From assembly GCA_018064755.1 (NCBI GenBank), contig JAGHUP010000018.1, forward strand, positions 1 to 46,043: DNA of 46,043 bases, given 5' to 3'. Source of the DNA: Candidatus Crickella equi. GTDB taxonomy: Bacteria; Bacillota; Clostridia; Peptostreptococcales; Anaerovoracaceae. The notes under the pieces are model-generated. The model had not been told where the DNA came from and did not search any database. It worked only from the letters and a program-made list of their open reading frames with translations. Numbering within the stretch: the first letter of the stretch is position 1; the number at the start of each line of letters is the position of its first letter. Of this stretch, positions 35,172-43,125 are shown piece by piece. Position numbers and translations under genes: made by a program.

Positions 35172-36041
35172 ATGTATAGAGAAATAGATTTAAATGAATG
35201 GACTTTGTTTAGCGCAAGGCGCAATTCACAAAATTACCATAACGCAGATAAAACACAGCATTTAAAAGTCGTAACACATTCTGCACACTATTCTGCTGAA
35301 GAAGAATTTGAAAGAGCAACATTAGTTTATAATGCCGGAATTGTAACACCGAAGCCATTAGAACTTGTTAGCTGTGACGAAAATACAGGCATAATATATG
35401 AATATATTCAAGGAAAGAAATCTATCCTTCGAGCTGTTACCGAGAACCCGGATTCCATGGAAGAGAATATGATAAGATGGGCTAAGGTTTATAGGAAGTT
35501 TCATGATACTCCTTGCGATACGAATAAATTCCCTGATTTTCAAGCCAAAGTATTAGAGCTACTTGATAAGCCAAACGGTTTTACTAGGAAACAGAAAGAA
35601 TATTTAGTCAATTTTTTGAAGAACGAAGAACCAAGAGAGACATTTATTCTAGGTGACAGCAATCCATCCAATTTTATTTTTGTTGGGGATAAGGACTATA
35701 TTATAGATCTAAGCGAATGTTCTTATGGTAATCCAATGTTTGACTTTGGTGAGTATTATTGCACTGTATTCGGCAAAAATTTAATCTTGAACTATGCGGC
35801 TAAGAAAGTATTAAAGACAGACTTGAATGAGCTCAAAAGAGGTTGGCCTTTCTTCCTGAAAGCATATTATGGCACAGATGATGAAGCGTTTTTAGATGAA
35901 ATGACTAAGAAGATTCGTGTATATGCGGTTATAATGCGATTCTATGGTTTGCATATGACTGATGTACATAAGAAATTATATGGACTAAGAGACCATATGG
36001 TCAGAGACTATTTCAATCAGTTTATTGGAAAAGACTATTAA
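35172..36041 (+). CDS. Phosphotransferase-like protein with altered catalytic motifs
   Basis: A 289-residue paralogue of the phosphotransferase at 31.8 kb (shared YREIDLNEW, CSYGNP versus FSYGDP, the C-terminal helices). The glycine-rich loop is lost (FSARRNSQN), the Brenner HGDxxxxN reads LGDSNPSN (His to Leu, Asp and Asn kept), and DFD is DLSE. It may be a degenerate or non-canonical kinase. The sequence is visibly AT-rich, and the gene is the only one on the plus strand for many kilobases, which fits horizontal acquisition. Confidence 0.85.
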   Translation: MYREIDLNEWTLFSARRNSQNYHNADKTQHLKVVTHSAHYSAEEEFERATLVYNAGIVTPKPLELVSCDENTGIIYEYIQGKKSILRAVTENPDSMEENMIRWAKVYRKFHDTPCDTNKFPDFQAKVLELLDKPNGFTRKQKEYLVNFLKNEEPRETFILGDSNPSNFIFVGDKDYIIDLSECSYGNPMFDFGEYYCTVFGKNLILNYAAKKVLKTDLNELKRGWPFFLKAYYGTDDEAFLDEMTKKIRVYAVIMRFYGLHMTDVHKKLYGLRDHMVRDYFNQFIGKDY

Positions 36042-36078
36042 TATTAGTTATACCAAATTCGTTGTTGTGATTAAATAC

Positions 36079-36118
36079 ATGGGCGTAGTTTTCAAGTTGA
36101 ACTTAAAAACACGCCCAT
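36079..36118. terminator. 40-nt near-perfect hairpin between convergent genes
   Basis: Outer arms ATGGGCGT (36079-36086) and ACGCCCAT (36111-36118) enclose GTTTT/AAAAC and AAGTT/AACTT inner pairs with single unpaired bases. It sits in the convergent gap after the phosphotransferase-like gene and the Fic gene. It lacks a strong T-run, so termination is likely but not certain. Confidence 0.6.
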
Positions 36119-36139
36119 CTATGAATAATCCTTATTTAA

Positions 36140-36907
36140 CTAAAGAAAGAATGACAGCGTCTTGATTGGTTTAGCATTTTTGCTCCAAGTCTTAACTGTC
36201 TGTTCCCTAAGGAAGCGTTCAAAACCTGAAATATCTTCCGTTTTGTCATAAACCACCAGAGACATGTAATATGTCTTCTTATCTTCTTCATATAATACAG
36301 CCGGCGGATATCCATGCGTCATTAAATAGTAATTCATTAGAGTTCGTCCAACTCTTCCATTACCATCTGCGAAAGGATGAATTGATTCAAACTTCAGATG
36401 CAGATACGAAGCAACCGTAAGCACTTTATTAGCTGGTGCTTCATTTACTTCGGAACACAACATTGCAATATCCTTTTCGACTGTCTCAGGATTCGATCCA
36501 ACATTATCCCCTGTTATATAGTCATTTAGTTTGAACTGACCAGGTCTTTCGCCCTGATCCCATCGACTTGTATCATAACAACCATTCATTAGCAACTGAT
36601 GAATCTCCAGGATCAAGTTAGTATCTATTGGCTGTTTATCAATAATCTTTTTTCTTAGAGATTCGTAGCACAGCTTCTGATTCTGTATCTCGAAAAGAGT
36701 ACGAAGATCTCCAGTATATCCAACAACTTTTCCATTATCGAATATCTCTCTGGTATCATGATAACTTGTCTCAGGGTTTTCTATTTTATTTGAATTATAA
36801 GCAAACAACACCCTGAAATTGTCCAGGGCGGTGTCAATGTCCGATACCGAATTCATCGGCTTCTTTTGCCATTCATTTACTATTTTTTCATAAGTCTCAT
36901 TTATCAT
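36140..36907 (-). CDS. Fic family AMPylase-type protein (autoinhibited class)
   Basis: A 255-residue Fic protein. The active-site loop is HPFADGNGRVGR (H177-R188), complete. Near the N-terminus SNKIEN (S39-N44) fits the (S/T)xxxE(G/N) inhibitory motif, so this would be a class II Fic with built-in inhibition that transfers AMP (or another nucleotide monophosphate) to a protein hydroxyl when released. The ATG of MINETYEK is used; a TTG two codons earlier is possible. A 13-bp hyphenated palindrome (36917-36929) overlaps a TATACT -10-like box just upstream. Confidence 0.92.
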   Translation of the reverse strand: MINETYEKIVNEWQKKPMNSVSDIDTALDNFRVLFAYNSNKIENPETSYHDTREIFDNGKVVGYTGDLRTLFEIQNQKLCYESLRKKIIDKQPIDTNLILEIHQLLMNGCYDTSRWDQGERPGQFKLNDYITGDNVGSNPETVEKDIAMLCSEVNEAPANKVLTVASYLHLKFESIHPFADGNGRVGRTLMNYYLMTHGYPPAVLYEEDKKTYYMSLVVYDKTEDISGFERFLREQTVKTWSKNAKPIKTLSFFL

Positions 36908-36916
36908 GTGCAAAGT

Positions 36917-36929
36917 ATAACATAGTTAT
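36917..36929 (-). promoter_or_regulatory. Palindrome ATAAC-ATA-GTTAT at the Fic start region
   Basis: A 5-3-5 palindrome 10-22 bases upstream of the Fic ATG that overlaps a minus-strand TATACT -10-like hexamer. It could be an operator; no -35 of quality is visible. Confidence 0.4.
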
Positions 36930-37029
36930 CATATGTGCAGGAAAAATGTTTCCTTTAACATCAGTATAAATGTTTTCTTATTTGCCTTTATAAAAGACTT
37001 TGCCTTGCCCATTAGTACTATCCTTCGTT

Positions 37030-37479
37030 CTAACTAACACTATTATTCGATGCTGCTTTCGTTTTTCTTCCAACGAAAAATCCTCCCAAACCGAATATTA
37101 CGGCTGTGGCAATACCCACTATGATTGTCAGGCTGCCCTCTGAAAAGATTGTTCCGGTGCCAAGATCCTTATAATCCTCATAGAGATCTAGCATCGTACT
37201 TGCCATGTCGTCGTAACCGTCTAACTCGAAGGCTTCCGCCGCTGCCAGATACGCAGCTGCGGCTTCAGAATAATGAAGACAATGAGCATAACTGTGTCCA
37301 GCGAGCGCAAAACTCCATCCAGCTTCGCCATAATCGCCTCTACTCATATGGTATTCGGCCTCATTCATGTTCGCCTCCGCATTCTTCAAGTCTTCCTCTT
37401 CGGTATCTGCTGCATACACTGGTACGCAGAGCGCCATCATCATAATTAAAGTTATAAGCAAAACAAATAATTTTTTCAT
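37030..37479 (-). CDS. Secreted/anchored small helical protein of unknown function
   Basis: A 149-residue protein: signal peptide (about 1-24, ending PVYAAD), alanine-rich helical repeats (NMNEAEYHMSRGDYGEAG; SEAAAAYLAAAEAF) that look TPR-like, then a C-terminal transmembrane segment (about 115-135, IIVGIATAVIFGLGGFF) and VGRK tail. It is probably exported and anchored, with the helices outside. No family was recognised. The ATG of MKKLFVLL is used because a longer reading runs into a scar of the flavodoxin gene (37505-37546). A truncated copy sits at 34.95-35.04 kb. Confidence 0.75.
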   Translation of the reverse strand: MKKLFVLLITLIMMMALCVPVYAADTEEEDLKNAEANMNEAEYHMSRGDYGEAGWSFALAGHSYAHCLHYSEAAAAYLAAAEAFELDGYDDMASTMLDLYEDYKDLGTGTIFSEGSLTIIVGIATAVIFGLGGFFVGRKTKAASNNSVS

Positions 37480-37504
37480 GTAATTCCCCCTCTCTATCTT
37501 TCTT

Positions 37505-37546
37505 CTGAGTAATCTCTGTGGGATAGAATATCCCAATTTATATATT
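37505..37546 (-). repeat. Scar of the flavodoxin gene tail (copy 2)
   Basis: About 42 bases matching the coding tail of the flavodoxin-like gene (38947-38990), including CTGAGTA-TCTCTGTGG and GAATATCCCAATTTA, with a few differences. It lies between the DUF4143 ATPase gene and the small secreted protein gene, so a direct repeat of the flavodoxin tail flanks the ATPase gene. Confidence 0.8.
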
Positions 37547-37559
37547 TCACTTTGTATCA

Positions 37560-38801
37560 TCAATTAAGTGAATTAGCGTCTAGCAGAAAATCAAATAAAT
37601 TTAAGATTTTAATACCTATGTCATTGTAGTGGGTCGGACTATCTTTGCATATTATCAACTTGTTGAATGAATCTGGAATTTTAACAAGAGACAGTTGCTC
37701 CTGTTCTTCTTTTTCTTTGGTAGGCATCGAATATGCTGACTGTATATAGATGCGATTAGATCCGAGATTGCAAACGAAATCTACCTCAAGCTGTCGCTTG
37801 TTCTTTCTTCCATTTTCGTCTCTTACAGTATTTTCTACAACACCAACATCAACATTGTATCCTCTTGAGATTAGCTCATTATATACTATGTTCTCCATAA
37901 TATGAGTCTCCTCATATTGACGAAATCCCAATCTCGCATTTCGTAGGCCTATATCAGAAAAATAGTATTTTAATGGCGTACCGATATATTTTCGGCCCTT
38001 GATATCATAGCGATTGGCTTTAGATACTAAGAATGCATCCTCGAAGTAATCAATATAATTCTTGATTGTGTCAGGGTGCATGGATACATTCTTTACACTT
38101 TTAAACGTATCAGACAATTTCTTAGGATTGGTAAGTCCACCAATAGAGGATGCTAGATAATTGAGCAATTCTTTCAATTCAGCAGTATTTCTTACACTGT
38201 TTCTTTCCAAAATATCTCTCATATAAGTTTCTTCGAAGATATTTTTAAGATAGCTCACCTTATCCTGCTCGCTGTCAATCGTAAGTAATCCAGGTAATCC
38301 TCCATACATGGAATATACCCGCCATGCGGATTCAATGCTGTCACCTCTTCCCTGCATAAACTCAGAGAATGATAATGGCTGCATATGTATCTGATCTCCA
38401 CGTCCTCTAAACTCGGTTATAATGTCCTTAGAAAGAAATTTGGCATTGCTCCCCGTTACATAAACATCTACATTTTCAATATATAGGAATCCGTTGAGAA
38501 CATCCTCAAATTCAGGAACCATCTGAACCTCATCCAGGAGAACATAATACATTCCGTTGTTACAAATATGTTTCTTAACATAATCATACAGTTTGTCCGG
38601 ATTCCGAAGTTCCTTATTGCCTCTGTCATCCAGCGCTAACCTGATTATATGGTCTTCACTTACATTGTTCTCGAGCAAGTAATTATAGAACAAGTTAAAC
38701 AGAAGATACGTCTTACCGCATCTCCTGACTCCGGTTATTATCTTAATCCTTCCATTATGCTTTTTTCTAATTAACTGGTCTAGATATAATTCTCTTTTCA
38801 T
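37560..38801 (-). CDS. AAA-type ATPase with DUF4143 C-terminal domain
   Basis: A 413-residue protein of the large ATP-binding/DUF4143 family: Walker A GVRRCGKTYL, Walker B YYVLLDEVQMV, sensor-like YVTGSNAKFL and the following EFRGRGD...QPLSFSEF that marks the family; the C-terminal part has LEVDFVCNLGSNRIYIQ, a PD-(D/E)xK-like pattern. The biological role is unclear. It is bounded by direct repeats of the neighbouring flavodoxin gene tail and may have been inserted between formerly adjacent genes. Confidence 0.92.
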   Translation of the reverse strand: MKRELYLDQLIRKKHNGRIKIITGVRRCGKTYLLFNLFYNYLLENNVSEDHIIRLALDDRGNKELRNPDKLYDYVKKHICNNGMYYVLLDEVQMVPEFEDVLNGFLYIENVDVYVTGSNAKFLSKDIITEFRGRGDQIHMQPLSFSEFMQGRGDSIESAWRVYSMYGGLPGLLTIDSEQDKVSYLKNIFEETYMRDILERNSVRNTAELKELLNYLASSIGGLTNPKKLSDTFKSVKNVSMHPDTIKNYIDYFEDAFLVSKANRYDIKGRKYIGTPLKYYFSDIGLRNARLGFRQYEETHIMENIVYNELISRGYNVDVGVVENTVRDENGRKNKRQLEVDFVCNLGSNRIYIQSAYSMPTKEKEEQEQLSLVKIPDSFNKLIICKDSPTHYNDIGIKILNLFDFLLDANSLN

Positions 38802-38887
38802 ATTGATGCCTATTGAAAATTTTCGGGACTTATCAACATTTTTTTCAATACAAATATAGCATTTACTGCATTTAAAATCAATCTACC

Positions 38888-39403
38888 TTATAGAAGACTC
38901 TTAAGTTCTTCTATCGCCTTAGTATTCTTCGCAAGATCATCTCTCGCAGAAGCTGAGTAGTCTCTGTGGAACAGAATATCCCAATTTAGGTATTCCGCAA
39001 TGCAACCGAATTGGCCTCGTATCAGTTGATACTGTTCACTATCCACAGAAGCACCACCAATTATTATTATTCCAACTTTTTTATTTGTCAGATGTGCCCC
39101 TTTACAGTATGCCTTGTCAATAACGAGCTTCATCTGAGCAGTTATGCCCCACCAATAAACAGGTGAAGCGAACACTATCATATCTGCGGCAACCATTTTA
39201 TCGATTATCATATTGGTATCGTCCGTTGCTACACAGCCATTTGTACATCCGCAAGCATCGCATCCCATGCAAGGACCAATGTTAAGTTTGTATGTATCAA
39301 CAACTTCAACCTCGTTATTAATTTGTGCGGCATCTGCAAATGCTGTGATTGCAGTTAACGTATTGCCCTTTCTTGGGCTTCCATTTAATACTAATATTTT
39401 CAT
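38888..39403 (-). CDS. Flavodoxin-like NAD(P)H-dependent FMN reductase with Cys-rich motif
   Basis: A 171-residue flavodoxin-fold protein: FMN-binding KILVLNGSPRKGNT (residues 2-15), PCMGCDACGCTNGC (four cysteines, seen in iron-sulfur flavoproteins and related reductases) and VFASPVYWWGITAQMK. It is likely a cytosolic flavin-linked reductase. The start is the ATG after GGAG; a longer reading has no support. Its C-terminal coding sequence (YSASARDDLAK) is duplicated as relics at 35.1 and 37.5 kb. Confidence 0.9.
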   Translation of the reverse strand: MKILVLNGSPRKGNTLTAITAFADAAQINNEVEVVDTYKLNIGPCMGCDACGCTNGCVATDDTNMIIDKMVAADMIVFASPVYWWGITAQMKLVIDKAYCKGAHLTNKKVGIIIIGGASVDSEQYQLIRGQFGCIAEYLNWDILFHRDYSASARDDLAKNTKAIEELKSLL

Positions 39404-39419
39404 TGTTCTTCTCCATCCT

Positions 39420-40487
39420 TTAATTAAAAATGCTATCCATTTCACACACCGAGATGTCATACAAAGAATATGCAAGCAAGGATGTTTCCGGATTAAAGGA
39501 AAAAATCGGCGCAAATTGATCTGTTCCATTACCAATATACTTTTGTACAGTCAGTTTGTTATTATCAATTATTCCGCTGAAAATATATCCTTCACTCGTT
39601 GCTACCAAGAACTTGCCATTCTTTAGATACACCGTATTAGATAAAACATCTTCTCGACCCGTATCGTGAACCACGCGAATGGAATCCAGCATTGTTATAT
39701 CATCATTTTCTATCTTATACAGATTCAGATTTTCTTCCTTGCCGACAGTACAATTTGTTGTTAACAAATAGCCATTGTCATAATAGAGATAGTTCATACC
39801 TCTCTTCGGATTATTGTTTCTGTATCTAATTCTATTTATAATTTCTCTCTTATTTACATCAACTAGACATATATCCCCATCTTCAGCGCAGGTAACAACT
39901 TTTCCTTCGCCGACTGCCTGTATACATCTTATGTTATGGAGGTCATACGGAGAATCAAGTCGTTTCGATGATTGCAAGGACAGAGAGCCTTCCAATGTAT
40001 AACTGGCACCATTGTCCTTCCAGAATAAAATATCCCCGTTTTCATGACCGCTTATGAAATAGCCATCTGCATATGTTCCGCTATTCAACGGCCCAGAACC
40101 AGTATCGTAGCTCAAAGTGTAATTAAAAACAGCATCACTACCCGTGCAGGTAAAAACCGACATTTTGTCGGTTCCATCGGAAACAATATATTCATTTTCC
40201 TTACTTTTGGCCAGTGTTGTGATGGGATTCATCTCCGGAGTGGCAAATGAGTCAATTAATGTAATCTCGTTATGATTCGATTTATCCACCTCATAAATGC
40301 TCATTGTTCCATCTACTCTTGCGGTAATAAAATGCGAATCATCAGTCCAATACATATTATATGTTAGTTCATATAACGTGCTCGTTTCCCCCTCATATGG
40401 TGAATACTGCTCTTGAGCGCAGGCACTCAATGCCATAAGTACCACCAGCAAAAGTGGCACAAGCAGAATATATGATTTCTTTTTCAT
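39420..40487 (-). CDS. Lipoprotein with beta-propeller-like repeats
   Basis: A 355-residue lipoprotein (lipobox LSAC, lipidated C23). The rest is beta-rich with irregular WD40-like repeats (for example GTMSIYEVD, DKMSVFTC, GDILFWKDN, GDICLVDVN), suggesting a propeller exposed outside the membrane. The function is unknown. GAGGAC precedes the ATG and overlaps the end of a small coding remnant. It lies upstream of the flavodoxin gene with a 16-base gap, so the two may share a transcript. Confidence 0.82.
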   Translation of the reverse strand: MKKKSYILLVPLLLVVLMALSACAQEQYSPYEGETSTLYELTYNMYWTDDSHFITARVDGTMSIYEVDKSNHNEITLIDSFATPEMNPITTLAKSKENEYIVSDGTDKMSVFTCTGSDAVFNYTLSYDTGSGPLNSGTYADGYFISGHENGDILFWKDNGASYTLEGSLSLQSSKRLDSPYDLHNIRCIQAVGEGKVVTCAEDGDICLVDVNKREIINRIRYRNNNPKRGMNYLYYDNGYLLTTNCTVGKEENLNLYKIENDDITMLDSIRVVHDTGREDVLSNTVYLKNGKFLVATSEGYIFSGIIDNNKLTVQKYIGNGTDQFAPIFSFNPETSLLAYSLYDISVCEMDSIFN

Positions 40488-40497
40488 ACTCTTGTCC

Positions 40498-40578
40498 TCA
40501 GTTTTCTGTAAGCAGTTTTAAAACTGCCACAGTTGTTGCATATTTTGCAATAACTGAATCTTTATCAAATTCTCCAAG
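40498..40578 (-). pseudogene. C-terminal coding remnant before the lipoprotein gene
   Basis: A 26-codon open stretch ending in KYATTVAVLKLLTEN and a TGA that overlaps the lipoprotein ribosome-binding site, the junction expected of a real operon gene. It has no start: an in-frame TAG precedes it. It is probably the 3' end of a lost gene overwritten by the AbiE-like pair. Confidence 0.4.
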
Positions 40579-40586
40579 CTACATAG

Positions 40587-41333
40587 CTACAAATATAGTT
40601 CTGTCAGTCTATTCTTTACATCTTCATTGGTTAGTCCGTATTTCTGCAGCACATCGCTGTTGAATGGCGAGTTGTCCAAACTATTAATGAATGCTCTCAT
40701 GTCTTCTCTGACCGCCGCAGGGATATCATCAACTCTATGCAGAAGCATCTCTGCTGTCAATCTAACGATATCTTTGTGATGCTTTGCTACATCATCAGAC
40801 TTAACATTCTCACCTTTTTCCTTCTTGTCTTTCAGATCCATGTGTGCCTTAGCTTTGAATAGAATCAGGTATTCAGGACGAAGAACGGATAAATCATTTA
40901 CGATAGTTTTTCCTCTAAGCAAGCATTCATAGTATTCATCATTTAGGAGAATCCCGGACAAGCTCGATACCTCATCATCAATATGAATTGGCGTTATTCC
41001 ATCAAGCTCATTCAGTTGGAACTGTTCCCTTCCGAATAGCTCTATCATCTTAGGAAATCCTTCATACTTTGGTTCCTTGAACCTGTAAAACTGAGGTCGA
41101 CCATCACTCTTAGCTTTGTTTTCATAGCCACCATCTTTGATAAACTGCCAGAAACGATTACCGAATCCCGATGTTAATGCTTCAACTATAAGGACCATAT
41201 CCAGGTCTTTGGTAACTCTAAACGAAGATGCATTGTCCTCGAAATTAATGTCACATGCAGCACCGCCTATGAGCACATACTGGTCTTTATAATCTTTAAA
41301 ATATTCTTTGAATAGTTTCAGTCCTTTTACCAT
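40587..41333 (-). CDS. AbiEii-like nucleotidyltransferase (probable toxin)
   Basis: A 248-residue protein with the nucleotidyltransferase pattern LIGGAACDINF...RVTKDLDMVLI (GG and DxD) and the later YLILFKAKAHMDL helix, as in AbiEii/AbiGii proteins. These form type IV toxin-antitoxin/abortive phage infection systems with an upstream transcriptional regulator. Its ATG overlaps the upstream gene stop by seven bases. The motif match, not experimental data, is the basis; toxicity is inferred. Confidence 0.8.
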   Translation of the reverse strand: MVKGLKLFKEYFKDYKDQYVLIGGAACDINFEDNASSFRVTKDLDMVLIVEALTSGFGNRFWQFIKDGGYENKAKSDGRPQFYRFKEPKYEGFPKMIELFGREQFQLNELDGITPIHIDDEVSSLSGILLNDEYYECLLRGKTIVNDLSVLRPEYLILFKAKAHMDLKDKKEKGENVKSDDVAKHHKDIVRLTAEMLLHRVDDIPAAVREDMRAFINSLDNSPFNSDVLQKYGLTNEDVKNRLTELYL

Positions 41334-42265
41334 ACATATTCCTCTAACATTTCATCTATGGACATTCTCACTCTTTCGTCGGCTTTCTCCTGTTCTGAAA
41401 GGGAGAGCACGATGCTTAACGGATCCATAATGTGTTTGCCTTTGTAGTCAATATTATATCCAAGTTCAAGTACTACACAACCTATATCAGTGCGTCTTGC
41501 ATCGGCTAATTTCATATCAAGATTTCTTATATTCTTCTTGAGTACGCCATATGTTGGATAATTGTTATCATTCAGCAATGTGTATTCACTAAGAGCTGAA
41601 ATACCCGCCATATAATCAAGCTTGCAATCTCTATCGATTTCAAATCTCTTTATTACCGGATTTCTCAAAATCGGCTTTATCTGCTCCCACAGAGATTTAA
41701 CATCATCACCAACAGTGATTACTCGGCTTCTTCCAAACAATTCTATTACCGGAATATTCAGATATTCCATCTCATTGAAGCATTTAGATACTGCTGCGTT
41801 TGTTACTTCCATTACATCTGCAATCTTTGTAATTGTCATATTCTGCCATCTATCGTAGATAGCTGACAGCAAAATTTTCTGTGTAAGAAACGATATTTCC
41901 TGCACTGGGGTAGCACTAGCATTTCTTGTAGTTTGTGTCATTATTCCGGCAAACGGCAGATATATCTGCTTATCCATAATGATAAATGCAATACCGGAAT
42001 CAAGAAGTGCGTCAGCGATATAGTAGCTTACATTATCAAAGCAAAAGGCACAATTCATGCCTGTATATTTTTCCAGCTGAGCAACATGAATTCTCAAATC
42101 ACGAAGTCCAATTTGTTGCTTAGGAAGAGCAACAATCCACTCGAAAGAATCCGCTTTAAGTACATACAGCTGGTATAGGCCGCTGAACATCAGCGGAAGT
42201 CTCTCACCATTGTACTCATTTACCTCGATATCTCTTTTTAAATACTTTTCTAGGAACTGCTTCAT
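41327..42265 (-). CDS. MarR/wHTH transcriptional regulator, antitoxin partner of the AbiEii-like gene
   Basis: A 312-residue regulator. The N-terminal part ends in GIAFIIMDKQIYLPFAGI, a MarR-associated segment; the winged helix-turn-helix is MTITKIADVMEVTNAAVSKCFNEME with the following wing. The C-terminus is unassigned. The overlap with the nucleotidyltransferase gene matches AbiEi/AbiEii order. The start at MKQFLEKYL is chosen over a hydrophobic upstream extension that includes the promoter-like TATAAT region; no good ribosome-binding site is seen. Confidence 0.78.
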   Translation of the reverse strand: MKQFLEKYLKRDIEVNEYNGERLPLMFSGLYQLYVLKADSFEWIVALPKQQIGLRDLRIHVAQLEKYTGMNCAFCFDNVSYYIADALLDSGIAFIIMDKQIYLPFAGIMTQTTRNASATPVQEISFLTQKILLSAIYDRWQNMTITKIADVMEVTNAAVSKCFNEMEYLNIPVIELFGRSRVITVGDDVKSLWEQIKPILRNPVIKRFEIDRDCKLDYMAGISALSEYTLLNDNNYPTYGVLKKNIRNLDMKLADARRTDIGCVVLELGYNIDYKGKHIMDPLSIVLSLSEQEKADERVRMSIDEMLEEYVW

Positions 42266-42728
42266 AATACCACAAATTATAATTATTAACCAAATTAGTT
42301 TATATTTATAAAATACAGTTAACAAGCGGCGCTGTCAAGCACTATGTTACCCAATGCACACTTGTTGATTAGTACCCCTATAACCTCCACGTGTGTCTAC
42401 CCTTGGTAAAGTACTAATGACCTCATCCCCGACCCTTGGTAAAGTACTAATCAATTGGTTACTTTGCCATCCTGATAGATACATTATACTCCTCAACCAT
42501 CTTCTTTTTTACACCTGTAGGTGTAGCTAAGAAACAAAACAGTTTCACTTTCATGGTTCTTCTGTTTTGCCTGGCTCCTGATGGCGTCTCCCAAATTCAG
42601 CTGATCAGCAAACTCTTGGATTACATCATCGTTCCTAAGGGTACTTCGACTTACTTGCCCAGTTCAGCGATTTATTTGTAATCCTCATCTGATATTCACT
42701 TGTTTGATGTTGCAATTAATTTTGCAAC
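42266..42728. other. Spacer with direct repeats and decayed reading frames
   Basis: No confident gene. ACCCTTGGTAAAGTACTAAT occurs twice (42399-42418 and 42432-42451), with an inverted partial copy TTGATTAGTAC at 42365-42375. Downstream, the minus strand has short open stretches (for example DDVIQEFADQLNLGDAIRSQ near 42.6 kb) broken by stops, suggesting a decayed gene. Confidence 0.55.
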
Positions 42729-42899
42729 CTATCTTCTACAGCTAGCCGCTTCTGCTACAGATACTCCAGTATCTGTAAGTCTGATTGTTAACTCAGCTCT
42801 GCATCTTGGGCAGCTTACTTCGATCTCGCCTGATGCCATTGTCTTAAGCAATTTCTTTTCGCACAATGGACAAAATATACTTACTTTCTTGTTACCCAC
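42729..42899 (-). CDS. Small zinc-ribbon protein (Com-like)
   Basis: A 56-residue protein: four cysteines C10-x2-C13 and C30-x2-C33 form a zinc ribbon (FCPLCEKK...SCPRCRAE), with a polar tail ending ASCRR. It starts with GTG after an AGGGGG site at nine bases; TTG three codons upstream is possible. The ribbon resembles phage Mu Com-type proteins and unnamed clostridial ones. It was not an ATG ORF, so automatic tools may miss it. It lies about 190 bases downstream of a LexA-controlled promoter. Confidence 0.6.
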   Translation of the reverse strand: MGNKKVSIFCPLCEKKLLKTMASGEIEVSCPRCRAELTIRLTDTGVSVAEAASCRR

Positions 42900-43096
42900 A
42901 TTTCTCAACCCCCTTCTCCAACATAATAAATTTATGGCTTCTCCGGATGATTCCCTATATCTGTCTCATGGGTCAAGCTTGTTTAAAGCAAGGTTGGTTG
43001 GCAGACAACCGGGAAATCTCCAGGGAAGACAAACTGGTGTATATGATTATGTGTAAGTCCGTTGTCTTTTAGGATCAACTCACTTACCATGGCTGT

Positions 43097-43125
43097 ATTA
43101 TATAAATCGAACACTTGTTCGTCAA
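43097..43125 (-). promoter_or_regulatory. LexA-box promoter (SOS) reading toward the zinc-ribbon gene
   Basis: On the minus strand TTGACG (plus 43120-43125), a 17-base spacer and TATAAT (plus 43097-43102) make a strong promoter. CGAACAAGTGTTCG (plus 43108-43121) overlaps the -35 and spacer. It matches the Firmicute LexA consensus CGAACRNRYGTTYG at every position. Confidence 0.8.

Noticed and set aside
37125-37445. Arginine-rich 106-codon plus-strand frame
   Set aside because: Lies entirely antisense to the small secreted protein gene, whose signal peptide and membrane segment are convincing.
42700-43072. 118-codon plus-strand frame across the zinc-ribbon and SOS leader region
   Set aside because: The minus strand has the zinc-ribbon cysteines and the promoter; the plus frame has no ribosome site and no family resemblance.
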